Of a stretch of DNA of 8,124 nt, positions 1-6,966 are shown piece by piece. The stretch is from Leptolyngbya sp. SIO4C5 (GTDB lineage: Bacteria; Cyanobacteriota; Cyanobacteriia; Phormidesmidales; Phormidesmidaceae). The notes under the pieces are model-generated. The model ran no database searches. It was not told where the DNA came from and saw only the letters and a program-made list of their open reading frames with translations. A program made the position numbers and the translations under genes. The stretch's first letter is position 1. The number at the start of each line of letters is the position of its first letter. The DNA lies in the NCBI GenBank assembly GCA_010671965.1, contig JAAHIC010000163.1, positions 1-8,124 on the forward strand, written 5' to 3'.

Positions 1-231
1 TATCCCAAAGCAGAGTCTTACACTAACAAGCTATTTGCCGGAGGAGACAACAAGATCCTCAAAAAGATTGGTGAGGAAGCAGCAGAAGTGGTAATGGCTT
101 GCAAGGACGACGAGGCCACTGATATTGCTGGCGAAGTGGCAGATTTGTTTTATCACACACTAGTAGCGCTGTCTCATCACCGGGTAGATTTGCAGGCGGT
201 GTACCGCAAGCTGCAAGAACGGCGGCGCTGA
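1..231 (+). CDS. hisIE: Histidine biosynthesis bifunctional protein HisIE, C-terminal PRA-PH part (5' truncated)
   Basis: This is the C-terminal 76 residues of phosphoribosyl-ATP pyrophosphatase, which removes pyrophosphate from PR-ATP in the second step of histidine synthesis in the cytosol. The reading frame is open from base 1 to TGA at 229-231. The fragment shows the HisE signature: a Ser-Tyr-Thr segment, then LFAGGDNKILKKIGEEAAEV, with the metal-binding acidic cluster E25, E26 and E29. The second acidic pair is E45 and D48 in GEVADLFYH. This is the MazG-like all-alpha fold. In cyanobacteria HisE is normally fused behind HisI (PR-AMP cyclohydrolase), so the missing upstream part is probably a HisI domain, though a stand-alone HisE cannot be excluded here. 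The gene converges on the reverse-strand thioesterase gene 58 bases away. No terminator is visible between them. Confidence 0.88.
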   Translation, partial: YPKAESYTNKLFAGGDNKILKKIGEEAAEVVMACKDDEATDIAGEVADLFYHTLVALSHHRVDLQAVYRKLQERRR

Positions 232-289
232 AATAGCAAAAAAGTCGCTTTCGTCCAACTCCATTTAGGCAATAGCCGTATTCTTCAAC

Positions 290-709
290 TCAGCCGGCAA
301 ACTGAGCTAGCCAGCGCTGTAGCTCGGCTGAGAGGGCCTGACGCTGGCGGCTGGCAATCTCAATACAGACATGACGAGTCAGAGCTGTGACCGCAGGGCG
401 ATCGCCAGCTTCAGGGTCATGCGGCCAGATTTCATAAGTAATGGCAAAGCTGCTCTCAGTCATAGGTTCTGGAGCCAGCGTAATTGTTAGGCGATCGCCG
501 CAAAAAAGGGGATGATAAAAGTTGGCCTCGGCGTGAACGATGGGAACAGCGATCGCTCCGGCGCTAAAAAACGTCTTCAAGTCAAAGCCCATCTCTGCGA
601 GCGAAGCTTCGTAGGCTTCGTGGCAGAGATGGAGCAAATTAGCGAAGTAAACGACGCCCGCTGCGTCCGTTTCGCCAAAGCGAACGGTTCGCCCGTAGCA
701 AAAAGGCAC
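290..709 (-). CDS. 1,4-dihydroxy-2-naphthoyl-CoA hydrolase (hotdog-fold thioesterase)
   Basis: The 139-residue protein is the usual size of a single-domain 4HBT hotdog thioesterase. Residues 11-22 (FGETDAAGVVYF) carry the catalytic Asp (D15) in the D-x-x-G-V-V-Y-F context. The helix that follows (NLLHLCHEAYEASL) and the segment V58-HAEANFYHPL are typical of the cyanobacterial group represented by Synechocystis Slr0204. That enzyme releases CoA from DHNA-CoA in the naphthoquinone pathway leading to phylloquinone, the photosystem I cofactor. The start is GTG (709-707), and its G is also the last base of the TAG stop of the upstream peptidase gene (TAGTG). No Shine-Dalgarno sequence is seen, so translation may depend on coupling. 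The start is supported because family members begin a few residues before the R-T-V-R-F segment. A broader acyl-CoA specificity cannot be ruled out from sequence alone. The equivalent activity is called MenI in other bacteria. Confidence 0.85.
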   Translation of the reverse strand: MPFCYGRTVRFGETDAAGVVYFANLLHLCHEAYEASLAEMGFDLKTFFSAGAIAVPIVHAEANFYHPLFCGDRLTITLAPEPMTESSFAITYEIWPHDPEAGDRPAVTALTRHVCIEIASRQRQALSAELQRWLAQFAG

Positions 710-2043
710 TAGCTGGCGTTGGGCTGGGCCGGACGGAAGGGCAGCTCTGGATTGGGGGCTGCTGACTTGGCCGCTGGCGCAGCTTCTGCCTCACCACCTA
801 AAACAAGACTTGCTAGCGGCCCGTTAAGCGCCTGGTTAAAATTACCCAGGGCATAGCGCAGCATCTCGTTTGGACTCATCGCCACCCAGCCGTCTCCGGT
901 GAGCTGACGAACTTCAAAGTGCAGGTGCGGCCCAGTGGAGTTGCCCGTACTGCCAACTAAACCGATGACTTCGCCCTGCTCTACCCAATCCCCTGGCTGC
1001 ACTAGCAGGCGAGACATGTGGCCGTAGAGCGTTTCTTGCGTACCCTCTTTATGCCGCAGAATCACCGTCAGACCGTAGCCGCCTACAAAGTCAGCGGTGG
1101 CAACGCGACCTGCCTGAGCGGCCACGATTGGCGTTCCTAGGGGTGCGCCCAGGTCAGTACCAGAGTGGAAGCGCTGGGTGCCATAGATGGGGTGGATGCG
1201 CCAGCCAAATAGGGAGGTAATCGGTGCGGGCACCGCTAGGGGAAAGATAAAGTCCTGAGCGCCCTGCCGCAGACTATTGAGTGGACGCAGTAAGCGGTTG
1301 TAGTAGTCTCGGCCCGCTGCCGTACTGCCCCCGGAAAAATTGATGCCGTTGGCGCTGATATTGACCGGGCCTACACTGACCGCTGGGCTGCCCCCATTGG
1401 CATTCCCTCGACTGGCAACCGGGGCCGAATTTTCGGCAGGAAGCGGGGAAAGAGCCGGATTGGAGGTGCCGCTAGCACCGTTGGCCCCGCCGCACACGTT
1501 ATTTGGGACTGCTTGACCCTGCTGCAGCGTAGCCTGACAACCTGTAGAGCGCTCTGAGAAGACTAGCGTTGGATTTTCGGTCGCGCCAACGCTGTAGTCA
1601 GTGGGATCGACAAAAACGGAGTTGTATCCCTGCGGGACATTCTCAGCCGCTGGCACAGCCGTAGGCACGACTTCGCTGGCAGGTTCAGGCGCAGGCGCTG
1701 CTGCCGGAACGGGCAGGACTGGCTCTGGGGCAGGCGCTGCTGTCGGGGCGGCCACCTCTGGCTTGACCGCAGGCGCTGCCTCAATGGTTAGTTCTTCTGC
1801 CTGGGCTAGAGACAGGGGAGCTGTCGGCGCGGGTGCAGGCGCGGGTGCTGTGGGTACTGTGGGTATCAGGTCTGCCGCTTTGGTCGATAATTCGTCAAGC
1901 GGCTGTTCATTAGGCAGCGATTCGGCCATGACTAAACCGCTGCTGATTAATCCCAGTCCTCCGGCTAAACAAAAGCCGCGTAGCGTCAGCAGCGTTGCCC
2001 TACGCATCGGAAAATCTGACTTAGGGCTAGGCTTTGCAGGCAT
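709..2043 (-). CDS. Secreted M23-family (LytM-type) peptidoglycan endopeptidase
   Basis: The 444-residue protein has a C-terminal peptidase M23 domain at about residues 265-395 and a long, low-complexity N-terminal half. H293 and D297 (HSGTD) and H375 (HLHFE) match the three zinc ligands of LytM. H342 (YGHMS) and H373 match the catalytic histidines, so the site looks complete. Residues 14-40 form a signal peptide: Arg-Arg, a hydrophobic core, and likely cleavage after V-M-A40. The enzyme should therefore act in the periplasm on peptide cross-links of peptidoglycan. Residues 61-135 are a Pro/Ala-rich linker containing a 13-residue repeat. Residues 185-245 are rich in Gly, Ser and Asn. C169 and C184 could form a disulfide. 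The ATG at 2043 has a good GGGAGAG ribosome site (2055-2049) five bases upstream. birA ends 54 bases upstream, and the thioesterase gene overlaps the stop by one base. The exact cell-wall role (division, growth or remodelling) is not determined. Confidence 0.9.
   Translation of the reverse strand: MPAKPSPKSDFPMRRATLLTLRGFCLAGGLGLISSGLVMAESLPNEQPLDELSTKAADLIPTVPTAPAPAPAPTAPLSLAQAEELTIEAAPAVKPEVAAPTAAPAPEPVLPVPAAAPAPEPASEVVPTAVPAAENVPQGYNSVFVDPTDYSVGATENPTLVFSERSTGCQATLQQGQAVPNNVCGGANGASGTSNPALSPLPAENSAPVASRGNANGGSPAVSVGPVNISANGINFSGGSTAAGRDYYNRLLRPLNSLRQGAQDFIFPLAVPAPITSLFGWRIHPIYGTQRFHSGTDLGAPLGTPIVAAQAGRVATADFVGGYGLTVILRHKEGTQETLYGHMSRLLVQPGDWVEQGEVIGLVGSTGNSTGPHLHFEVRQLTGDGWVAMSPNEMLRYALGNFNQALNGPLASLVLGGEAEAAPAAKSAAPNPELPFRPAQPNAS
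1663..1779 (-). repeat. Three imperfect 39-base (13-residue) tandem repeats in the M23 linker
   Basis: The 11-mer GCAGGCGCTGC recurs at 1691-1701, 1730-1740 and 1769-1779, an exact 39-base spacing. In the encoded protein, three consecutive 13-residue units start at A89, A102 and A115. All begin AAPA; the first is AAPAVKPEVAAPT, the second AAPAPEPVLPVPA, and the third begins AAPAPEPASEVVP. The unit length is a multiple of three, so copy-number changes would keep the frame. This is likely an extended Pro/Ala spacer holding the catalytic domain away from the membrane-proximal end. Confidence 0.7.
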
Positions 2044-2097
2044 ACCATCTCTCCCGTACTGAATGCAGTCTCAAAGATTGAATCAACGGCACAAATC

Positions 2098-2916
2098 TTA
2101 AGTATTGTATCCCAGAGCGATCGCTCCAGGTGGCAGGTCAATTTCGTCCTCGTCAGAGGGCTGCGTCGATTGTAACCGTATCCGCAGCAATCCGTGTTCA
2201 GAGACGCCAATGACGTAGCCAGAGTGCCCATCAATGCTAACAGTTTGGCCCAGATTGATTAAGAGACTTTCGTAGGTTTTGAGAAAAGTCACCGCGCCTA
2301 CCTGCTGATAAAACTGATAGCCTTGCAAAATGCCTCGCAGCACCAGGGCTGCTACTGTTTCCGACTGGCTCAGAGGACTAGCCGGAAAGTCTACTAAAAT
2401 TGACTGTAAATTGATGCCTGTTTGAGGCACCGCGTTGCTGACATTGAGGCCCACCCCAATCACCGCCTGAGTCACCTGTCCGGACTCCAGGCGGGTTTCT
2501 GTGAGAATACCGCCCAGCTTGCGGCCTTGCATAATCAAATCGTTGGGCCATTTGAGCTGAACGGGAAGGCCCAAATTCCTGAAGGCAGTGGCAATGCCCC
2601 AGGCGCTATAAAGCGTTAGGCAGTGGGCTTGGCTAGCGGCTAGATCTGGCATCAGCCCCAGCGATAGATAGAGTCCTCCTGGTGGGGACTCCCAGGTGCG
2701 TCCCCGCTGACCTCGCCCGGCAGATTGCCGCTGCGCAATCACGACGGTTCCTGCCGGAGCGCCCTGCTTTAAAAGTCTCCAGAGCTGACTGCTGGTTGAA
2801 TCTAGACAGTCAAACAGATGGATTTGACAGCGCGGTCGGATAGCGCCAAGCGATCGCTCAAGCCCTAGAGACGGGGCCGGGGCCGCTAGAGCCTGGTGTA
2901 GCCGGTGAAGATCCAA
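2098..2916 (-). CDS. birA: Biotin--[acetyl-CoA-carboxylase] ligase (monofunctional BirA)
   Basis: The 272-residue protein has a catalytic ligase domain at about 34-215 and a short C-terminal SH3-like domain at about 222-270. The biotinyl-AMP binding loop reads GRGQRGRTW (67-75). It is followed by KWPND (122-126), K133-LGGIL and GVGLN (154-158), all hallmarks of the family. It activates biotin with ATP and attaches it to the biotin carboxyl carrier protein of acetyl-CoA carboxylase in the cytosol. There is no N-terminal helix-turn-helix, so it should not act as a biotin-operon repressor as E. coli BirA does. The start is uncertain. TTG at 2916 is the only usual start codon between the upstream in-frame TAA and the catalytic domain, and it has no clear ribosome site. 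The gene heads the birA - M23 - thioesterase group and is divergent from pgeF. Confidence 0.9.
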   Translation of the reverse strand: MDLHRLHQALAAPAPSLGLERSLGAIRPRCQIHLFDCLDSTSSQLWRLLKQGAPAGTVVIAQRQSAGRGQRGRTWESPPGGLYLSLGLMPDLAASQAHCLTLYSAWGIATAFRNLGLPVQLKWPNDLIMQGRKLGGILTETRLESGQVTQAVIGVGLNVSNAVPQTGINLQSILVDFPASPLSQSETVAALVLRGILQGYQFYQQVGAVTFLKTYESLLINLGQTVSIDGHSGYVIGVSEHGLLRIRLQSTQPSDEDEIDLPPGAIALGYNT

Positions 2917-2932
2917 GCGGTCTAATTGAGAG

Positions 2933-2938
2933 AGTATA
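2933..2938 (-). promoter_or_regulatory. Possible -10 element for birA
   Basis: On the reverse strand the hexamer TATACT (2938-2933) differs from the -10 consensus at one position. The -35 position (about 2956-2961, TGTTAA) is poor. If it is used, transcription would begin near 2926, only about ten bases before the TTG start, giving an almost leaderless message. This is inference from a single hexamer. Confidence 0.25.
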
Positions 2939-3045
2939 AAGGCGCTGCGGCCAGCTTAACATGCAGGTTATGCCTGATAGCCCACCCGACTGCCACAAAA
3001 TTGACTAAGTTAAACAACAGATCCTTCTGCTAACACATTCGCCTC

Positions 3046-3843
3046 ATGGAACCCTGGAATTGGCAAACTTGGAACGGCTCAGCCTATCTTACCTGTAGCC
3101 TGCTAGAGCGCTGGCCTCACGGTTTTTTTACGGCCCGGTTCTGGCCGCAGCCACCGGAGGAACTGGTGAACGCCCTACAGCCAAACGCTTCTGTTCATCG
3201 AGTTCAGCAGGTTCATGGCGACCAGGTGGTGTCGCCCACTAAGCTGCCCCAGCCCGTCGCAGCCGCTAATGCTGTGCCCCTGCCGCCAGAACGCTCCCAG
3301 GCAGACGGGGTGCTAACCAACAGCCCCCTGCAAGCTGTTTGGGTGTGCAGTGCCGACTGTACACCCGTCCTGATTGGCGATCGCGCAACCGGACAGGTGG
3401 CGGCTATTCACGCGGGCTGGCGCGGTACAGCCTTGAAGATTGTGCCTCAAGCGATCGCCAAGCTGCAGGCCCAGGGCAGTCGCCTGGCCGATTTGCGGAT
3501 TGCATTAGGGCCAGCGATCGCCGGTGAGGTCTATCAGGTTTCGACTCATGTGGCCGCCACCGTAGGGGCGACCCTGGTAGAGGCCGATTGCTTCAGCACG
3601 TCGGTAGACCTAGTTAGACATTTACAGCAGCAGGAAAAGCCGCCGCTGCTGCCAGATCCAGAACCCGGACGGGCCAAATTAGACGTGCGGCGAGTGAATC
3701 AAATGCAGCTAGAGCAGCTAGGCATAGACCCGGCCCAGATTGCCGTTGCACCTCACTGCACTTTTCAAGCGCCAGAGCAGTTTTTCTCCTACCGCCGCAC
3801 CCGCGAGAAGAAGGTGCAGTGGTCGGGCATTGTGAGCGTCTAG
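3046..3843 (+). CDS. pgeF: Peptidoglycan editing factor PgeF / purine nucleoside phosphorylase (YfiH/LACC1 family)
   Basis: The 265-residue length and motif set fit the multicopper-oxidase-like YfiH/YlmD family (Cu-oxidase_4). The conserved zinc ligands of this family are present: H57 in QQVHGDQV, C105 in CSADCTPVLI and H122 in AIHAGWRGT. The C-terminal family block APHCTF...EQFFSYRR is at 235-251. Family members have been shown to cleave purine nucleosides (adenosine/inosine phosphorolysis and deamination). In E. coli the protein also affects fidelity of muropeptide composition, hence the name PgeF. Older annotations call it laccase or polyphenol oxidase. The N-terminal stretch (WNWQTW, then YLTCSLLERWPHGFFT) resembles cyanobacterial members. 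The ATG at 3046 has no evident ribosome site, which is common in cyanobacteria. Three HIP1 palindromes fall inside 3377-3521. It is divergent from birA and convergent with hslO. Confidence 0.88.
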   Translation: MEPWNWQTWNGSAYLTCSLLERWPHGFFTARFWPQPPEELVNALQPNASVHRVQQVHGDQVVSPTKLPQPVAAANAVPLPPERSQADGVLTNSPLQAVWVCSADCTPVLIGDRATGQVAAIHAGWRGTALKIVPQAIAKLQAQGSRLADLRIALGPAIAGEVYQVSTHVAATVGATLVEADCFSTSVDLVRHLQQQEKPPLLPDPEPGRAKLDVRRVNQMQLEQLGIDPAQIAVAPHCTFQAPEQFFSYRRTREKKVQWSGIVSV

Positions 3844-3895
3844 AGCCATGTCTGCGATCGCTTAGCTGAAGAGTGCGGTTGCCTGAGGGCGAGCA

Positions 3896-3914
3896 GGGTA
3901 TCTATTAGGTACCC
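3896..3914 (+). terminator. Weak hairpin between convergent pgeF and hslO
   Basis: GGGTATC (3896-3902), loop TATTA, and GGTACCC (3908-3914) form a seven-pair stem in the forward transcript with one G-U pair. In the reverse transcript that pair becomes an A-C mismatch. It lies 53 bases after the pgeF stop, where a terminator would be expected. No U-tract follows it, so intrinsic termination is uncertain. Confidence 0.3.
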
Positions 3915-3923
3915 AATGGGAGT

Positions 3924-4829
3924 TTAGGAAGAGGCTGTTTCCAACTTCAAATCGGCAATTAGCTGCGATAGCTGATCGCTGTTGGCGTTGTAAACCTGAT
4001 TGCAAAAATGGCAGGTAACTTCAGCCCCGTCATCTTTTTCAATCATGTCAGCAAGTTCTTCCTGACCTAACAGCTTTAAAGCGCCCAACATCCGGTCTTC
4101 TGAGCAGGGACAATTGAACCGGACTAGCTGAGTCTCCAGGAAGATATCCAGTCCCATATCGCCTACTAGGTGATCAAAAATCTGCGGCAGCGTCTTGTTT
4201 TGCCGCAGCAGGGGCGTAAATCCGCTGAGCTTGGCAAGGCGAGACTCTAAGGTTGTGACTAGATCTGGATCTTCGGCAGCCTTGGGCAAAACCTGCAGCA
4301 GCAGTCCACCCGCCGCTTCCACACCGTTGGCTCCCACAAACACTCCTAAAATCAGCGCCGAAGGTGTCTGCTCAGAAGTGGCTAGATAGTAGGTTAAGTC
4401 CTCGCCAATTTCGCCAGAAACCAGCTCTACCGTACTGGAGTAGGGATAGCCATAGCCCACATCCCGCACAACATAAACATAGCCGTCTGAGCCAACCGCG
4501 CCGCCTACATCAAGCTTGCCCTGACCGTTCAGCGGCAGCTCAATCGCCGGGTTGTCTACGTAGCCCCGGACGGTTCCATCTAGGCCCGCGTCAATCAAAA
4601 TGCCGCCCAAAGGACCATCCCCTTTAACTCGGATATTCACCCGCGACTGGGGCCGCTTCATGTTGGAGGCTAGCAGCAGCCCTGCTGACATCGTGCGGCC
4701 TAGAGCGGCTGTGGCTACATAGGAAAGATGATGACGCTGTCGAGCAACTTCAGTCAGCTTAGTTGTGATGACGCCAACAACTCGAATGCCCCCCTCTGCA
4801 GCGGTCGCTCGAACTAATTGATCTGCCAT
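3924..4829 (-). CDS. hslO: Redox-regulated chaperone Hsp33
   Basis: Hsp33 is a cytosolic holdase that becomes active when its C-terminal zinc centre is oxidised, protecting proteins during oxidative stress. From the ATG at 4829 the protein is 301 residues, which is normal for the family. It opens MADQLVRATAAEGGIRV, as cyanobacterial Hsp33 proteins do. The redox switch is intact: C240 and C242 (NCPCSEDRM), then C273 and C276 (TCHFCNQVY), giving the CxC...CxxC zinc site. The frame stays open upstream to a TTG at 4952, but the 41 extra residues are Asp/Gly/Arg-rich, unlike the family and overlap the intergenic region, so the internal ATG is preferred. AGGG about eight bases upstream is a modest ribosome site. 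It converges on pgeF and is divergent from the small conserved gene at 5033. Confidence 0.93.
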   Translation of the reverse strand: MADQLVRATAAEGGIRVVGVITTKLTEVARQRHHLSYVATAALGRTMSAGLLLASNMKRPQSRVNIRVKGDGPLGGILIDAGLDGTVRGYVDNPAIELPLNGQGKLDVGGAVGSDGYVYVVRDVGYGYPYSSTVELVSGEIGEDLTYYLATSEQTPSALILGVFVGANGVEAAGGLLLQVLPKAAEDPDLVTTLESRLAKLSGFTPLLRQNKTLPQIFDHLVGDMGLDIFLETQLVRFNCPCSEDRMLGALKLLGQEELADMIEKDDGAEVTCHFCNQVYNANSDQLSQLIADLKLETASS

Positions 4830-4866
4830 TGAGAACCCTGTCTGCTTAACAATTTTCAATATTTCT

Positions 4867-4872
4867 ATTCTA
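4867..4872 (-). promoter_or_regulatory. Possible -10 element for hslO
   Basis: On the reverse strand TAGAAT (4872-4867), in an AT-rich stretch, matches the -10 consensus at five of six positions. It would give a leader of about 30 bases before the ATG at 4829. No convincing -35 element was found at the normal spacing. The low support is deliberate. Confidence 0.22.
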
Positions 4873-5032
4873 AAAGGTGCAGCTCGGCTTTCTTGCCCAA
4901 GCGAGGGGAAGATTCCCCCCCGGCGATCGCCGTCATCATCCGGCACCGCCAATATTAGCCAAACTTCCCGCCGTGGCTTAAAGCTTCTGTCATACTGGAA
5001 ATGCAGTGAGGGTAAATTTCTTCAAGGTCGCT

Positions 5033-5428
5033 ATGTTAGGGACATTTCAGCAGAGCAATTTGCGAATTGAGGTGAATGCACCTGAGGCTGCTATTCGGGA
5101 ACAGCTTGTTCTGCCAGATCAGTTTCGGCAGTGGCTTTGGCCGCAGCGATTTTCTGCCGGCCTGCCTGCTGAACTCACGCCCGGACTGACCTTCAGCAGC
5201 TATATCGGACCAGTCGAAATTCAGCACCAGGTTAAATCAGTGGCCCCGAATTACCTGGAGTTTTTGCTCTACGGCGGTATTGATGGTTTTCATCGCTGGT
5301 ATTGGGGCGATGGCTGGCTGCAGTCTCACCTAGAAGGTCGTTCGCTATTTCCGCTCAATTTAGGGCAAACGCTTAATTTATTGCGGCTCCGTCAGCATTT
5401 AGAAGTTCCAGTGCCCGCCGCGGACTGA
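5033..5428 (+). CDS. Conserved cyanobacterial protein, possibly SRPBCC (START-like) fold
   Basis: I do not recognise a defined function. The 131-residue protein has no signal peptide, membrane helix or cysteine. It opens with a beta-type stretch (FQQSNLRIEVNAP) and a helix (EAAIREQLVLPDQFRQWLWP). A conserved-looking core follows, GGIDGFHRWYWGDGW (81-95), then EGRSLFPLNLGQTLNLLRLRQ. This order (strand, short helix carrying D-x-x-x-x-x-W, strands, long C-terminal helix) resembles SRPBCC/polyketide-cyclase-like ligand-binding proteins, and the core block looks familiar from unnamed cyanobacterial proteins. The ATG at 5033 is chosen because AAGG (5024-5027) sits five bases upstream. A GTG at 5006 would add nine residues (MRVNFFKVA) without such a site. 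It is divergent from hslO and convergent with hisD. The ligand and partner are unknown. Confidence 0.75.
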   Translation: MLGTFQQSNLRIEVNAPEAAIREQLVLPDQFRQWLWPQRFSAGLPAELTPGLTFSSYIGPVEIQHQVKSVAPNYLEFLLYGGIDGFHRWYWGDGWLQSHLEGRSLFPLNLGQTLNLLRLRQHLEVPVPAAD

Positions 5429-5616
5429 GCGGCTCTAAGTTAGGTAGGCGCAGCCAGACATGAGCAAATGTAGGTTGCGGTTGAGGCACGTTGGCACAGC
5501 TTTGCCTGAGGCAACAGACACCCGTATGGGTGACGCTGTCGCTTTAGCGCCGCCATGCCCGGCGATCTTTAGCCATCCTAAAAATAGTTAAGTCCGCCTA
5601 CTTGGGCGTCAGATCA
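5429..5616. other. Convergent intergenic region with clustered small hairpins
   Basis: No gene is seen in these 188 bases between two convergent stops. Three short perfect stems lie close together: TTGCC-TGA-GGCAA (5502-5514), CACCC-GTAT-GGGTG (5519-5532) and CGCT-TT-AGCG (5540-5549). A four-pair stem, CGCC/GGCG (5595-5598 with 5605-5608), precedes a five-T run in the reverse transcript (5584-5580) and could weakly end hisD transcription. Bases 5468-5491 (TGTAGGTTGCGG, then TTGAGGCACG) resemble one arm of a short interspersed repeat seen in filamentous cyanobacteria, here without a matching partner arm. That family assignment is from memory and is tentative. Confidence 0.35.
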
Positions 5617-6966
5617 CTAGCTAGACTCTGGGCTGCTAGCGTCAAAGGCAGAGCGACCGGAATCGCCGTCGGTCATTTGTACCCGCAACCTGACTGAGGC
5701 ACCATGCGAAGGCAATCCTTCAGCGGCAGTCAGAGCGTCAATCGCGCCCGCCACCTGTTCTAAAGCCTGCGGTGAATACTGAATCAGGCTGGAATGCTTC
5801 ATGAAGGTTTCTGTGCTAAGAGCAGACGCATAGCGGGCGGCACCTGAAGTTGGCAGAGTGTGGTTTGGGCCTGCTAAGTAATCCCCTACCGCTTCGGGCG
5901 TAGAGTGTCCCAAGAAAATAGCCCCGGCATGGCGAATATGTTCTAAAAGCTGCCAGGGATCCTCAATCTCTAGCTCTAAATGTTCGGGGGCAAACTCATT
6001 GGATAAGTGAGCTGCGGTCTCTAAAGAATCGACTACGATGGCAATGCCGTAGTGGGCAATCGCCTTTTCGGTTAGAGTCTGACGTGGATGATCAACCAGT
6101 TGGCGCTCCACCTCAGCCGTCACCTGTTCAGCCAGGTCAGCGCTGGGCGTAATTAAAATAGCGGCTGCTAGAGGATCATGCTCGGCCTGAGCCAGTAAAT
6201 CAGCCGCTACGTGAGTGGGATTAGCGGTGTGATCGGCGATGACGAGTACTTCAGAAGGCCCCGCCAGGGAGTCAATCCCCACGGTGCCGTAAACCAGCTT
6301 TTTGGCTAAAGTGACATAAATATTGCCTGGGCCAGTAATCACGTCTACTTTAGGAATTGTCTCGGTGCCGTAGGCTAGGGCCGCGATCGCCTGCGCTCCC
6401 CCTACGCGATAAATTTCCTGCACGCCTGCTTCTTGAGCGGCTACCAAAACGGCTGGATTTAGCGTTCCGCCCTCGCCGGGAGGCGTCACCATCACCAATC
6501 GCGGAACACCTGCTACCTTCGCTGGAATCGCATTCATCAGCACGGTGCTGGGGTAAGCCGCTCGTCCACCGGGGACGTAGATACCGGCGCAGTCCACCGG
6601 CATATAGCGCTTGCCCAAAACCACCTCGTTCTCGCCAAAATTCACCCAGCTTTTGGGCATCCGCTGACGGTGAAAGTGCTCAATGTTGCGGCAGGCTAGC
6701 TGAATTGCGTCCAAAAGCTTCTTGGAAACCTGCTGATAGGCCGCATCTAGCTCTGCTCCCCGCACTCTTAGCTGCTCTCGGCTCAGATCCTGCCGGTCGA
6801 ACTCCGCCGTGTAGTGTAGAACAGCCTGATCGCCGAGCCGCTTGACCGTCTGCAGCACCTCCCTCACCGTCGCCTCTTTATGTACGACCTGACTGTCGTG
6901 AGTGCGTGAACAAATACGCTGAAGTTCTGCTTTTGCCTCAGCCAACTGATGAATAATTCGCAGCAT
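5617..6966 (-). CDS. hisD: Histidinol dehydrogenase
   Basis: The 449-residue enzyme carries out the last two steps of histidine synthesis: NAD-dependent oxidation of L-histidinol to histidinal and then histidine, in the cytosol. The motifs are complete and in order: VPGGRAAYPSTVLMNAIPAK (131-150), GGAQAIAALAYGT (189-201), DVITGPGN (208-215) and SLAGPSEVLVIAD (233-245). Zinc ligands are Q260 and H263 (LLAQAEHDP), with D362 (VGDYLAGPNH) and H421 (HGASVRLRV). The catalytic pair is E328 and H329 (NEFAPEHLE). All are offset by one or two from the E. coli numbering. The last 17 or so residues are a Ser/Asp-rich tail beyond the fold. The ATG at 6966 is chosen because family members start a few residues before this Leu-rich helix; no ribosome site is visible. 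It is divergent from rpsT and is not in an operon with hisIE. Confidence 0.96.
   Translation of the reverse strand: MLRIIHQLAEAKAELQRICSRTHDSQVVHKEATVREVLQTVKRLGDQAVLHYTAEFDRQDLSREQLRVRGAELDAAYQQVSKKLLDAIQLACRNIEHFHRQRMPKSWVNFGENEVVLGKRYMPVDCAGIYVPGGRAAYPSTVLMNAIPAKVAGVPRLVMVTPPGEGGTLNPAVLVAAQEAGVQEIYRVGGAQAIAALAYGTETIPKVDVITGPGNIYVTLAKKLVYGTVGIDSLAGPSEVLVIADHTANPTHVAADLLAQAEHDPLAAAILITPSADLAEQVTAEVERQLVDHPRQTLTEKAIAHYGIAIVVDSLETAAHLSNEFAPEHLELEIEDPWQLLEHIRHAGAIFLGHSTPEAVGDYLAGPNHTLPTSGAARYASALSTETFMKHSSLIQYSPQALEQVAGAIDALTAAEGLPSHGASVRLRVQMTDGDSGRSAFDASSPESS

Noticed and set aside
1601..2062. Forward open frame of 153 codons, Gly/Ala/Ser-rich
   Set aside because: It is antisense to the Pro/Ala-rich part of the M23 gene; the composition is the mirror of that low-complexity region and no ribosome site or family motif is present.
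3001..3036. TTGACT (3001-3006) and TAACAC (3031-3036) as a promoter for pgeF
   Set aside because: The hexamers are 24 bases apart, too far for a normal sigma-70 promoter, and no better -10 lies at 16-19 bases.
4830..4952. Longer Hsp33 reading frame starting at TTG 4952
   Set aside because: The added 41 residues do not resemble the family N-terminus. The ATG at 4829 gives the normal length and opening.
6357..6845. Forward open frame of 162 codons
   Set aside because: It is antisense to hisD, which has every catalytic motif. The translated product is Arg/Pro/Ser-rich with no domain, as expected of a shadow frame.
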